Shown piece by piece: positions 16,522 through 25,622 of a DNA stretch of 34,834 nt (position 1 is its first letter; each line of letters begins with the position of its first letter). The translations under genes were made by a program, and so were the position numbers. This DNA is from Caldifarciminota bacterium (GTDB lineage Bacteria > SDB-A), in the NCBI GenBank assembly GCA_016929715.1, contig JAFGIG010000005.1:1-34834 (forward strand). The letters are read 5' to 3'. The notes under the pieces were generated by a model, which did not search any database, was not told the origin of the DNA, and worked only from the letters and a program-made list of their open reading frames with translations.

Positions 16522-19500
16522 ATGGGAAATCTCGCCCCTTTTTTCATAAAGGACAAATTTGTCCGCGGTGAAAAAAGAGGCGAGACTGAAGCTTACGTCC
16601 TTCTCATAGACCTCTCGGGATTTTCTGACCTGACAGACTCCCTTCTGAAAAGCGGCGAAGATTCCTGCGAGACTCTGAATGATCTCATAGCTTCAATTTT
16701 TAAGCCGTCGGTTGACATAATTCACAGCCACGGCGGTTTCGTATTCTCTTTCTCAGGCGACGGATTCGCCGCCGCGTTTCTCAAAAGGGAGACCAGAGCT
16801 GAAACAGTTTTCAGGGTGGCTTCACTCTTGAATGTCAACGTCGCCCCTAACAGCCTTTTCAAACTGCCCTTCAGAGCGGGCATTTCTCTGGGAAAGCTTT
16901 CATGGGAAATCGCAGAGACCTCTTGCCAGAAAGTTTTTTACTTCGACGGAGAATCTATAGACAGAGCGGCATATTTCAAGGACAAAGCCGAAAGCGGAGA
17001 AATCGCCCTCGACATCGCTTTTTTAGAAAACCCTGACATAAAAAAAGACCTCTTGGTTCAAAACGGTTCAAAAATTCTTCTTGAATCTAATAAAGCCCTG
17101 AACTGCGACTCCAATCCGCCTCTGACTATTTACGAGAAGTCCGTATCCGATGAAGGTTGGACAAGTCCGGCTGTCTTCAGGTCTTCTCCTGAAGGCGAAC
17201 TCAGATACATAGTTTCTTGCTATATATCCCTCAAAAAACACGGGGACTTCGGCAAACATGTCGGCAGAATAGTCTCTCAAGCCGAATACCACGGCGGTTA
17301 TTTCAACAAAGCGGAATACGGCGACAAAGGGCTTTCTTTTCTTGTTTTTTTCGGAGCTCCTTATGAGACGGAATCTCCTCTTGACAAAGCGGCTGATTTC
17401 CTTCTCTCACTGTTTCAGAGAGAACGCCTCGAACTTCGCGCGGGTATTTCCTACGGCAAAGCCTTCTGCGGTTTTATAGGATCGGACAAAAGGTCCGAAT
17501 ACACCGCTCTCGGCAGAGCCGTCAATATGTCTTCAAAACTCGCCGAAAATGCTTCCTGGGGAGACATAGTAGCCGACGAAACCGTCTTCAACAGGATAAA
17601 AAACAATTTCAACATGCTCAGAATGTCAGAAAACCCGCCGGGAAGGGGCGTTTCTGAGCGGTATGTCCTCGTATCAAAAAAAGTTGCCGACGACTCTTTC
17701 AGCAGGAAAAAAACCGAAATGACAGGCAGAAAAGAAGAGCTCAAAAATCTTCTCGAAATAGCCAAAAGACACAGGGAAGGAGATTTTTGGGGGACTGTCT
17801 GCGTGTCCGGAGAAGCAGGCATCGGCAAGTCAAAACTCCTCGAAAAATTCAAAGACAGCCTCTTCATAGACAGATTCAATGTCTTCAGACTGCCTTGCGG
17901 CGAACCTCAGGGCAAACCTTTTGGGCCTTTTATCCTGTTTCTGAGAGAGTATTTTAACCTCTCGGATTCTGAAAGCGAATCTCTCGGTCTTGTCCGTTTT
18001 CAGGACAAAATTTTCGACTTGAAAGAAAAGCTCGCCGTTATTTTCGGCAGAGAGAGCGCGTTTCTGAGAAACCTCGAATACAAATCTAAATGGATAGGCA
18101 ATCTCGCCGGAATAAAACGTTTCTCGGATGACCTGTCTTTTTACGAACCAAAAGAGAAATACGACAACACAGTGTCGGCTCTAATTGATTTTTTATCCGC
18201 TGAAGCCTTCGTCAAGCCTGTTATAGCGGAAGTTACTGATGCTTTGAAAATTGACGATGATTCCCGTTTCGTGCTTGAGAGCATTTTTAATAGATCAAAA
18301 AAATTCCCGTTCATGCTTCTCCTCGAAACCCGTTCAATAGAACCTTTCACAGACTTGCTTTTCGGAGACAGCGGCGAGGTTCACAACATAAAACTCTCTC
18401 CGCTCGACGAATTTCTGAGCCGGGAATGTTTTTTTTCCTTCTGCAGAGCGCTGAACATAGAAAACAGAATGAGTAAATTCAGAAGGTCATACCTCGACTC
18501 TATGATAGCAAAAACAGCCGGAAATCCTCTTTTTATTGAAAACATGGCGCTCTTTTTATCTTACAAATCGTCAGAACTACCCTATCAGACGGAAGCTGAC
18601 GACAAGCTCGACCAGTCTGTCCCCTCGGAAATAGAGCACATAATTCTGGCGAGATTCGACACGCTCGACACAGAGACCAAAGACGCTCTGAGGATAGCTT
18701 CAGTCCTCGGACAAATTTTTTCAAAAGAGATGTTTTCTGACATACTCAAAGAACATTTTCCGGAAATTGATCCCATGAATTCCCTTTTGAGCTGTCAGAA
18801 AAACAATTTCATAGAACTTTCAGGCAATTCTTGCCATTTTTCAAATCCTCTCATAAGAGAGGTGATCTACGGGATTCAGCCCAAAAGTTTTTTGCAGAAA
18901 ACACACTATTCAGCCGCCAGATGCCTGGAAAGAGACCACATTGACGACCATTCTTATTTAGAGGAAATAACCGCGCATTTCTGTAAATCGGGCTACAGGG
19001 AAAAATCTCTTGAATACCTCATAAAAACATCTGAATACCTTCACGGCGAATTTCACGAAAACAGGGCGTTAGCACTGCTCGAAGAAGCCGAAAAAAATTA
19101 CGGCAGAAAAGACCCCGTCACCTTGAATAAGATTTTTTATTTGAAAGGGTCTGCGCTCAAAAATCTCGGGAAATGGGAAATATCCTCCCATGTATTCAGA
19201 AAAGCCCTCTCAAACGCATATAATAACAGAATGGTGAGGGAATACGCTGAAAATCTCGAATCCCTTTCTTCTCTTTTCAGGAGGACAGGAAAGAGCGGCA
19301 AATCAAAGAATTATGCGAAAAGAGCACTCACGCTCGCCGCAAAGGCGGGAGACGAAAAGTTGATCTTCATGTCCAACAACGATTTAGGACTTCTTCACTA
19401 CAGAAAAGGAGAATACGACAAAGCTCTTTTTCATTTTGAAAAATGCGAAAAAATCTTAAACGGAACGCAGGACAAAAAGGAAATACCGAACGTCCTCCAC

Positions 19501-20376
19501 AATATATCGCTGATTCACGCTGAAAAAGGTGAACTCGACACAGCCCTCGAAAAAGCTCTTGAAGCTCTCGATAAATGCTCACAGGCAGGAAATCTCAGGT
19601 CTGAATCACGTATACTTTTGAATCTCGGCGGAATATATCACGCTATGTTCAATTTCCAAGAAGCTGAAAAGTATTACGAAAGAAGCCTTGACCTGAAAAA
19701 GAAAATCGGAGACACGCCGGGTGAGGTCATGGTCAAATGCAACCTCGGCGTCATAAAAAAAGACCTCGGCAGACTCGATGAGGCTCAGAGGATATTCGAA
19801 GAATGCATGGATATCAACACCCAAATCGGCAACAACAGAAATTTTGCCGTAAATCTGATCAACATAGCCGACATTAAAAAAATTTCTGAAAAATACGAAG
19901 ATTCAATAAGCTGTTATGAAAAATCCTACGAAATATTAAAGGCATCAAATTTAAACTTCTACCTCTGTTACGGCTTAGTTCAGAAAACAGACGCCCTCTA
20001 TGAGCTCGGCAGATATGAGGAAGCTGAAAGATATCTCAGCGAGGCGATGGATATTTCCGATAACATTCAAAATCCGGCATTTATTTCATCATGTAATATC
20101 CTTAGGATTAAGATAGATATTAAAAACAATCTTTCAGTTGATACAAACCTCGCAAAACTGAAAGAGATAGCCCAGTCCGATGAAAATAACTTTATCAGAG
20201 CTTATATTTATTACGACCTTTACAGGCTTACCGGAAAGAAAGAATTCGCCGAAAAAGCCTATGAACTCTTCGTGGACCTCCATGCATCTGTCCCGAAATA
20301 TGAATATAAAATCTTTCTCGAAAAACTGAGGCAAATAGCCCAAAGGTTCGCGTCCGGAGACGGGATCATTAAGTAG
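16522..20376 (+). CDS. sAC-like protein 1: tandem class III cyclase domains, P-loop NTPase, TPR array
   Basis: 1284 aa. Order of domains matches animal soluble adenylyl cyclase (ADCY10). C1 (~20-190) has LLIDLSGFS with metal Asp30 and SFSGDGFAAAF with metal Asp80. C2 (~220-375) has GDKG with substrate Lys269, EYTALG with Thr328 and VNMSSK with Asn335. The transition-state Arg (human R416) is Lys339, so activity may be low or lost. Next comes an NTPase module: Walker A GEAGIGKS (430-437), with a weak Walker B region (VIAEVTDALKIDDDS). From about residue 830 to the end there are roughly ten TPRs (for example NNDLGLLHYRKGEYDKALFH). No signal peptide or TM segment, so cytoplasmic. No clear Shine-Dalgarno precedes the ATG; the start is supported by alignment with its paralogue (MGNLAPFFIK against MENLVPLFIK). 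It overlaps that paralogue by one base. Confidence 0.92.
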   Translation: MGNLAPFFIKDKFVRGEKRGETEAYVLLIDLSGFSDLTDSLLKSGEDSCETLNDLIASIFKPSVDIIHSHGGFVFSFSGDGFAAAFLKRETRAETVFRVASLLNVNVAPNSLFKLPFRAGISLGKLSWEIAETSCQKVFYFDGESIDRAAYFKDKAESGEIALDIAFLENPDIKKDLLVQNGSKILLESNKALNCDSNPPLTIYEKSVSDEGWTSPAVFRSSPEGELRYIVSCYISLKKHGDFGKHVGRIVSQAEYHGGYFNKAEYGDKGLSFLVFFGAPYETESPLDKAADFLLSLFQRERLELRAGISYGKAFCGFIGSDKRSEYTALGRAVNMSSKLAENASWGDIVADETVFNRIKNNFNMLRMSENPPGRGVSERYVLVSKKVADDSFSRKKTEMTGRKEELKNLLEIAKRHREGDFWGTVCVSGEAGIGKSKLLEKFKDSLFIDRFNVFRLPCGEPQGKPFGPFILFLREYFNLSDSESESLGLVRFQDKIFDLKEKLAVIFGRESAFLRNLEYKSKWIGNLAGIKRFSDDLSFYEPKEKYDNTVSALIDFLSAEAFVKPVIAEVTDALKIDDDSRFVLESIFNRSKKFPFMLLLETRSIEPFTDLLFGDSGEVHNIKLSPLDEFLSRECFFSFCRALNIENRMSKFRRSYLDSMIAKTAGNPLFIENMALFLSYKSSELPYQTEADDKLDQSVPSEIEHIILARFDTLDTETKDALRIASVLGQIFSKEMFSDILKEHFPEIDPMNSLLSCQKNNFIELSGNSCHFSNPLIREVIYGIQPKSFLQKTHYSAARCLERDHIDDHSYLEEITAHFCKSGYREKSLEYLIKTSEYLHGEFHENRALALLEEAEKNYGRKDPVTLNKIFYLKGSALKNLGKWEISSHVFRKALSNAYNNRMVREYAENLESLSSLFRRTGKSGKSKNYAKRALTLAAKAGDEKLIFMSNNDLGLLHYRKGEYDKALFHFEKCEKILNGTQDKKEIPNVLHNISLIHAEKGELDTALEKALEALDKCSQAGNLRSESRILLNLGGIYHAMFNFQEAEKYYERSLDLKKKIGDTPGEVMVKCNLGVIKKDLGRLDEAQRIFEECMDINTQIGNNRNFAVNLINIADIKKISEKYEDSISCYEKSYEILKASNLNFYLCYGLVQKTDALYELGRYEEAERYLSEAMDISDNIQNPAFISSCNILRIKIDIKNNLSVDTNLAKLKEIAQSDENNFIRAYIYYDLYRLTGKKEFAEKAYELFVDLHASVPKYEYKIFLEKLRQIAQRFASGDGIIK

Positions 20377-23300
20377 TGGAAAATCTTGTCCCTCTTTTTA
20401 TCAAAAAAAACCACTCCATGGGCATGTATCAAGGAAACCTCGAATGTTTTGTTCTGATAGCCGATATTATTAATTTTTCGGGGGCAACGGAAAATTTTCT
20501 AAAAAAAGGCAAGAAAGGATGTGAAAAACTCCGGCATATCCTCTCTTCGGTTTTCAGCCCGGCTATAGATACAGTTTACGAAAACGGGGGCTTCATATCA
20601 TCATTCGCGGGAGACGGTTTCAATGCCTTTTTCGAAACGCATAACACCGAACCGGATTCTCTTGAGGAAATCTGTCAAAAAATAGCACAGATAGAAATTT
20701 CCGAGGGAGATGCTGTCTTCAGATACAAAACAGGATTGTCCAAAGGAATTGTGACATGGAATATAATAGAGACCCAACATCAGAAATTTTTCCTCTTCGA
20801 AGGAGAGGCAATAGAGAGAGCGGCATATTTCAAATCGAAATCGTCGGCAGGTAAAACATCCGTTGATTTCAGAATCAACCCGAAATGCTTTGACAAAAAC
20901 CCGGATTTTTCATCCCTTATAAAACAATGCTCCAACCCGCCGAAAAAAACACATCATATCGGCGAAATCCCTAGCTCGCAGGATGATGAATGGATACACC
21001 CTTCACTGAGGAATAAAAGAGATATAGGCGAATTCAGAGACATAGTCTCCTGCTTTATACTCTTTGAAAAAAGTCCGGATTCGCTCGAAATGCTTAGAAA
21101 GACTGCCGATTTATCATACGATTACGGCGGTTATCTGGATAAAATAGATTTCGGAGACAAAGGAGGGATGGCTCTTGTCGTATTCGGCGCACCTGTAGAA
21201 ACAGAAAACAAGTTCGTCAGAGCCGCCGACTTCGCCCTCGCCTTGAGAAAGATAAAGCATTCCGATGTGAAAACAGGCATTTCTTTCGGCAAGGCTTATT
21301 GCGGTTTCGTCGGAAACGAAAAGAGAGCTGAATACACAGTCCTCGGCTCCACTGTCAATATTTCATCGAGGATTGCTGAAAAATCGGCATGGCGTGAAAT
21401 TGCCGTGGATGAACCTTTCAAATCCAAAATCGCGAATTCCCACAAACTTTATCCGCTCGGAGAGGAAACTCTTAAAAACTTCAGAGATAAAGTTAAATTC
21501 TTCGTCCTGAGTTCCAAAAAATCCAAAGAAAAATCCGAAGACTTTCCGGTTGTTCCGTTAATCGGCAGAAAAGAGGAAATGGATTCTGTTTTGAGGTCAT
21601 ACGAAAATTCATGCACAGAGAAAAAACTTTGCGCTGTAATTGTGACGGGTGAAACTGGAACAGGTAAAAGCCGTTTAATAGAAGAATTCAACAAAAGACC
21701 GGTCCTCAGCGGGGAAAAAACTATAAGGCTCGAATGCGACGATCCGGTAAAAAAACCTTTCGGTCCCTATCTTTTTTATCTTAAAAACAGATTTGGCATG
21801 GAAGATTCAGACAGCCGCCACCTCAACAGGGTCCGATTCGAGGATTTTCTCGACAACCGCGCGAAAGAGCTATTGGGGCAGGGAAAAGACAAACTGGCAT
21901 CAGAAATAAAAAAATCAGCCCAATATATTTCTTTCCTGCTCGGTTTCGGTCCGGATGATGAAACTTTTTTGGGGCTCGACTCGAAAGGCAAATATGATCT
22001 CTGTTTCAATGCGCTGAAAAAATTCTTTATATCCGAGTGTCTCGAAAATAATGTCGTCATTGAAATTTTCAAGGCTGACCAGATGGACGGCGATTCTCTT
22101 CTTCTTACAGATTCCATATTGAAAAACTTGAAGAAAAATCCTGTTCTTTTAATAATTGAGACAAAAGACGAGAAATTTAATCTTTGTATTCCGGAGTTAA
22201 ATTCAGTTCCGATGGAAGTTATCAGAATCGGAAAACTCTCCCCTGACGAATGCAAACAACTCTTAAACGGATGGGCTGAATCTTTCGGCAAAAAATCCTC
22301 GGATATTTTTGATTGTGACTTTTATGACTTATGCGAGGGAAACCCTTTTTACGTTGAGAATATTGCAAGATTTTTATCTAGAGAAAGCAGGGACAATGAA
22401 TCGTTTAACTTAAAAAAATTTCTGTCGGAACCTCTCGACATAAAAGAACTCATTCTCTCGAGATTTGACGGATTCGAGAGCGGGCTCAAAGAAGCGGTCA
22501 GGGTGGCATCTGTTCTCGGAACTTCGTTCACATACGAAATGTTTGTATCGGTTTTCAGCGAGCTCTATCCGGAATTCGACGCCTCTGAGTATCTCAATTT
22601 CGGAGTCGGTTTAAATGTCTTATCCAGAAACTCAAAAGATTTCTTTTTTTCAAGCGCTATGACACGCGAAGTGATTTACGGCGTTCAGATGAATCCTTTT
22701 CTCGGAAAAATCCACCGCTTAGCCGCCGAGTTTCTTGAAGGATATAACCCTGAAGACAGATTCCGTTTTGAAGCGATGGGAGATCATTACCTGTCATCTG
22801 ACGATAAAGAGAAAGCCGTTTATTGTTACATAGAAGCCGCAAGCTCCTTTTTTGATGTCTATCTCAACCAAAGAGCCCTTATCTGTCTCGATAAAGCTGA
22901 AAATCTTGTCTCCAAAGGACACGAAAAAGAGCTGTTTGATATATATTACCTCAGATCAAGTATATTCAGGTTGACGGGAAAATGGGAAAACGCCAAAAAA
23001 AGCCTGAAAACCTGCTTGGATATCTCTCTCTCAGAAAAGTTCGGGGAAAAATTCTGCCTTTCTCTCGAGATGCTCTCCTCGATCGAGAGAAACAGGGGAA
23101 ACCTCACCAAAGCCTTAAAACACGCCGGGAGGGGCGCGAAAATCGCATCAAACATAAAAGATGAAAAACTGCAGGCTCTCTTTCAAACCGCCCTTGGGCA
23201 TATATATTACAGATCCGGCGATTACGAAAAAGCTCTAGAGTATTATTCCTCAGCTCTCGTTTTTCTGAAAAAAACAAAAGACATCAGGGCTGAGTCTAAA

Positions 23301-24188
23301 ATACTCTCGAACATGGCAAACATTTATTCCGAACTCGGAGACAGTAAAAAATCACTCGAGCTCAATCTCAAAGGACTTGAATTGTGCAGAAAGACAAAAG
23401 ACCTTGGGACCGAATCTATAATTCTTCTTAATCTCGGGACATGTATGCATTCCACGGGAAATTTCCCTGAAGCTCTTGAAAATTATACAAAAAGCCTTGA
23501 AATAAAGGAAAAGATAATGGATGCCGACGGCATCGCCATTTTGAAAAACAATATCGGCTATCTTCACGAATTAGAAGGATCGTTTGAAACCGCTCTGAAA
23601 TACTACGAAGAAAGCGCTGAACTCAGCTCTCAAATCGGGGATAAAAGAAGCCTCTCCATCTCGCTCGGAAACAAAGCTAATGTTCTTTACACCCTCGGTG
23701 ATTACGCTAAAGCTGAATATCTTTACAAAAAGAGCGTCGTTTTATCAACAGAGTCGGGTTCAAAATACAATCTCAGCTTTTTCCTCTTCCGTCTCGCGGA
23801 GCTTTTCTGTGAGCTGGAAGCATTCCAAAAATCGGAAAACCTTCTCGATGAAGCCCTGAAAACCGCGGCAGAAGTTGGAAGATTCTCTGTTGTCTGCGAG
23901 TGTGAAATATTAAAAAGTATTCTCGACTACAAGACAGGCAGAGACCCTGAAAAAGCTGTCTCCATCCTTATTTCGATAATCGAAAAATCACAAGATGATG
24001 ATATCAGATCTTTCGCAGCCTATAACCTTTTCAAGCTGACAAAAGGTATTAAGCACGCAGAAACAGCTCTTGCAGAATTCAAAAAATGTTGTGAAAAGTC
24101 CCCTATTTACGATAATATAAAAAGAAAAGAAGAACTCGAGAAATTCATCGCAAAATCAGGCACCCATGATAAAAAGGAGAACGAATGA
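20376..24188 (+). CDS. sAC-like protein 2: tandem class III cyclase domains, P-loop NTPase, TPR array
   Basis: 1270 aa, a diverged paralogue of the preceding gene along its whole length. The start is GTG, sharing its G with the previous TAG stop (TAGTG), which implies translational coupling. C1: LIADIINFS with metal Asp30, SFAGDGFNAFF with metal Asp80, and FLFEGEAIERAA, which aligns with the C1 motif GQAVDDVRLA of sAC. C2: FGDKGG with substrate Lys262, EYTVLG with Thr321, and VNISSR with Asn328 and Arg332, so every catalytic position I can name is present. NTPase: Walker A GETGTGKS (425-432); Walker B region IEIFKADQMDGDS is degenerate. TPR array from ~residue 800 to the end (for example LGHIYYRSGDYEKALEYY, NIGYLHELEGSFETALKYY). 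Expected to make cAMP in the cytoplasm under control of a signal read by the C-terminal half. Substrate choice (ATP over GTP) is inferred from Lys/Thr. Confidence 0.93.
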   Translation: MENLVPLFIKKNHSMGMYQGNLECFVLIADIINFSGATENFLKKGKKGCEKLRHILSSVFSPAIDTVYENGGFISSFAGDGFNAFFETHNTEPDSLEEICQKIAQIEISEGDAVFRYKTGLSKGIVTWNIIETQHQKFFLFEGEAIERAAYFKSKSSAGKTSVDFRINPKCFDKNPDFSSLIKQCSNPPKKTHHIGEIPSSQDDEWIHPSLRNKRDIGEFRDIVSCFILFEKSPDSLEMLRKTADLSYDYGGYLDKIDFGDKGGMALVVFGAPVETENKFVRAADFALALRKIKHSDVKTGISFGKAYCGFVGNEKRAEYTVLGSTVNISSRIAEKSAWREIAVDEPFKSKIANSHKLYPLGEETLKNFRDKVKFFVLSSKKSKEKSEDFPVVPLIGRKEEMDSVLRSYENSCTEKKLCAVIVTGETGTGKSRLIEEFNKRPVLSGEKTIRLECDDPVKKPFGPYLFYLKNRFGMEDSDSRHLNRVRFEDFLDNRAKELLGQGKDKLASEIKKSAQYISFLLGFGPDDETFLGLDSKGKYDLCFNALKKFFISECLENNVVIEIFKADQMDGDSLLLTDSILKNLKKNPVLLIIETKDEKFNLCIPELNSVPMEVIRIGKLSPDECKQLLNGWAESFGKKSSDIFDCDFYDLCEGNPFYVENIARFLSRESRDNESFNLKKFLSEPLDIKELILSRFDGFESGLKEAVRVASVLGTSFTYEMFVSVFSELYPEFDASEYLNFGVGLNVLSRNSKDFFFSSAMTREVIYGVQMNPFLGKIHRLAAEFLEGYNPEDRFRFEAMGDHYLSSDDKEKAVYCYIEAASSFFDVYLNQRALICLDKAENLVSKGHEKELFDIYYLRSSIFRLTGKWENAKKSLKTCLDISLSEKFGEKFCLSLEMLSSIERNRGNLTKALKHAGRGAKIASNIKDEKLQALFQTALGHIYYRSGDYEKALEYYSSALVFLKKTKDIRAESKILSNMANIYSELGDSKKSLELNLKGLELCRKTKDLGTESIILLNLGTCMHSTGNFPEALENYTKSLEIKEKIMDADGIAILKNNIGYLHELEGSFETALKYYEESAELSSQIGDKRSLSISLGNKANVLYTLGDYAKAEYLYKKSVVLSTESGSKYNLSFFLFRLAELFCELEAFQKSENLLDEALKTAAEVGRFSVVCECEILKSILDYKTGRDPEKAVSILISIIEKSQDDDIRSFAAYNLFKLTKGIKHAETALAEFKKCCEKSPIYDNIKRKEELEKFIAKSGTHDKKENE

Positions 24189-24661
24189 AAATTGAAAAAG
24201 AAATAATTGAAGGCTTTCACAAAAAGACCGCCTCTGAACTTTTCAACTACGTCTGGGAACTGCTCGATAAAAAAGACAGGACAATTGAAGACGACAGAAT
24301 GATGATTCATGCCGCGCACGCTTCGCTTTTTCACTGGATGCAGGTCGGAGACGCCGAGAACGACTATCTCGGAGAGTGGCAGGTATCGAGAGTCTACAGC
24401 ACATTAGGAAAAGGAGAAAGCGCTCTGTATCACGCCCAAAATGCTCTCCTGATCTGCGAAAAAAACGGATTTACGGGCTTCAATCTCGCCTATGCCCATG
24501 AAGCTTTAGCAAGAGCCCAATTGGTTCTTAAAAATCATGAGAACGCGAAAAAAAGCCTCGAAAAAGCTTTTAGAGAGGCTGAAAAAGTAGAAAACGAAGA
24601 GGAGAAAAATCTTCTGGAAAGCGACTTAAAATCACTGTCGGACGACTTCTCCCAGGCATGA
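24185..24661 (+). CDS. Small TPR-like protein, last gene of the cyclase operon
   Basis: 158 aa; the ATG overlaps the stop of the second sAC-like gene (ATGA), with AAAAGGAG 8-9 nt before it. All-helical; central stretch has two to three TPR-like helix pairs (WQVSRVYSTLGKGESALYHA, LAYAHEALARAQLVLKNHEN). From memory it resembles a widespread but uncharacterised single-domain TPR family with the pattern GEW-x2-SRVY-x-LG-x4-ALYHA. No signal peptide or TM. Tight coupling suggests it acts with the cyclases, perhaps binding their TPR domains. Its last 30 bp overlap the convergent NUDIX gene. Confidence 0.85.
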   Translation: MKIEKEIIEGFHKKTASELFNYVWELLDKKDRTIEDDRMMIHAAHASLFHWMQVGDAENDYLGEWQVSRVYSTLGKGESALYHAQNALLICEKNGFTGFNLAYAHEALARAQLVLKNHENAKKSLEKAFREAEKVENEEEKNLLESDLKSLSDDFSQA

Positions 24662-25057
24662 TAGGATTAAGTCTTGGGGGCTGAACCTTAAATCTTTTAA
24701 CGCTTCTCTTCCAAACCATTCAGGACTTCTTTTTTGCGCGTTTTCATTTTCGAATACATATCCGTTGGGGTTCAAATTTTTATCTTCCAGGCATTCGGAA
24801 AGAAAAAACAACTCCAGCGAAAACATTTTTGTTTTCTCATCAAAAAGTTCGTTGAGGCCGACTAATTTTATAACCCGGACAAGTTGTCCTGATTCCTCGA
24901 AAGCCTCTCTCTTCGCGCATTCAAAAACCGAAAAATCGTTTTCCTGAAGTTTTCCTCCGGGCGGTATCCAGAGGTTTTCACTGCTCTTAAGACTCCTGAC
25001 GAGAAGGACTGTTTCGCCGCGGAGTATTATCGCGGCGCATCTTATGCATACTTTCAA
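24632..25057 (-). CDS. NUDIX hydrolase
   Basis: 141 aa. Nudix motif at residues ~34-58: GGKLQENDFSVF then REAFEESG, with the metal-binding core R50-E51-x2-E54-E55-x-G57 intact. The first half of the box is one residue longer than the standard GX5EX7REUXEEXGU and has Asp41 at the usual Glu. Hydrolyses some nucleoside diphosphate-X (for example an oxidised nucleotide); substrate not predictable. Start is TTG at 25057, with CGGAG 5 nt upstream, two bases after the stop of the secreted OB-fold-like gene, so the two are probably cotranscribed. It ends with a 30-bp convergent overlap with the small TPR gene. Confidence 0.88.
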   Translation of the reverse strand: MKVCIRCAAIILRGETVLLVRSLKSSENLWIPPGGKLQENDFSVFECAKREAFEESGQLVRVIKLVGLNELFDEKTKMFSLELFFLSECLEDKNLNPNGYVFENENAQKRSPEWFGREALKDLRFSPQDLILSCLGEVVRQ

Positions 25058-25059
25058 GA

Positions 25060-25554
25060 TTACTCCGAAATGAAGAGAGCCTCTACCCAGTATTCAGACA
25101 TTTCTTCAAGGCCTGTGCTGTCGAGATAAACTCTGTATCTTTCTATTCTTTCCACTTCATCGTGGTGGTGTTCTTCTTCGTCTTGGAGATTTTTTTCCCA
25201 TTCGAGAAGATATTCCCTGTCAATGACAAAACCTCTGACTATCCCGCGCACTGTCACAATGCTTCCGACGATTTCGGGGTCAAAACTTTCCATTTCGTCG
25301 CAGGCTTTGACGTGAACCCGGTATGAATCCTCCTGGCAGATGTTCATTTTTCTTCCGTCATGCCTGCAGACATGGTCAACTGACCCTCTGACAAAGATTT
25401 CCTCGCCTTCGAGCTCTGAAATATTTTCACAGAGTTCTTTGACGCTCATAATGCTTGATTCTGAAGGAATCTCCGTTTGATATGTGTTTTCGGCTGCCAT
25501 TAAAAACGGCATTGCCGCCACAGCAGATAAAAACAAGAGAGTTACTGCTTTCAT
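25060..25554 (-). CDS. Secreted OB-fold-like protein with HxCxH motif
   Basis: 164 aa from the ATG at 25554, which follows AAGGAGG by 5 nt; an in-frame upstream start at 25641 would overlap the divergent sigma gene and bury the signal peptide. Signal peptide MKAVTLLFLSAVAAMPFLMA. The mature part has an OB-fold-like run of strands: EEIFVRGSVDHVCRHDGRKMNICQ, split here as EEIFVRGSVDHVC and RHDGRKMNIC, then YRVHVKACDEM and GSIVTVRGIVRGFVIDREY. The HVCRH and nearby Cys could bind a metal or form disulphides. An acidic/His stretch EEEHHHDE follows. The family (small periplasmic OB-fold proteins with a VxHVCxHxGxKM signature) is familiar but without a firm function. It is divergent from the ECF sigma gene, 68 bp away. 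Confidence 0.75.
   Translation of the reverse strand: MKAVTLLFLSAVAAMPFLMAAENTYQTEIPSESSIMSVKELCENISELEGEEIFVRGSVDHVCRHDGRKMNICQEDSYRVHVKACDEMESFDPEIVGSIVTVRGIVRGFVIDREYLLEWEKNLQDEEEHHHDEVERIERYRVYLDSTGLEEMSEYWVEALFISE
25063..25067 (-). promoter_or_regulatory. Shine-Dalgarno fixing the TTG start of the NUDIX gene
   Basis: CGGAG on the minus strand, inside the final codons of the preceding gene and 5 nt before TTG at 25057. Confidence 0.65.
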
Positions 25555-25622
25555 TTTTCCTCCTTGCATTTTTTTTCGATAATTTTCGTGTTTAAACCGT
25601 CTTATAATCAAAGGAGACAAAG

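Noticed and set aside
25603-25608. TATAAT in front of the ECF sigma gene as its promoter
   Set aside because: No -35 at suitable spacing, and a start there would cut into the Shine-Dalgarno sequence; kept only as a remark.
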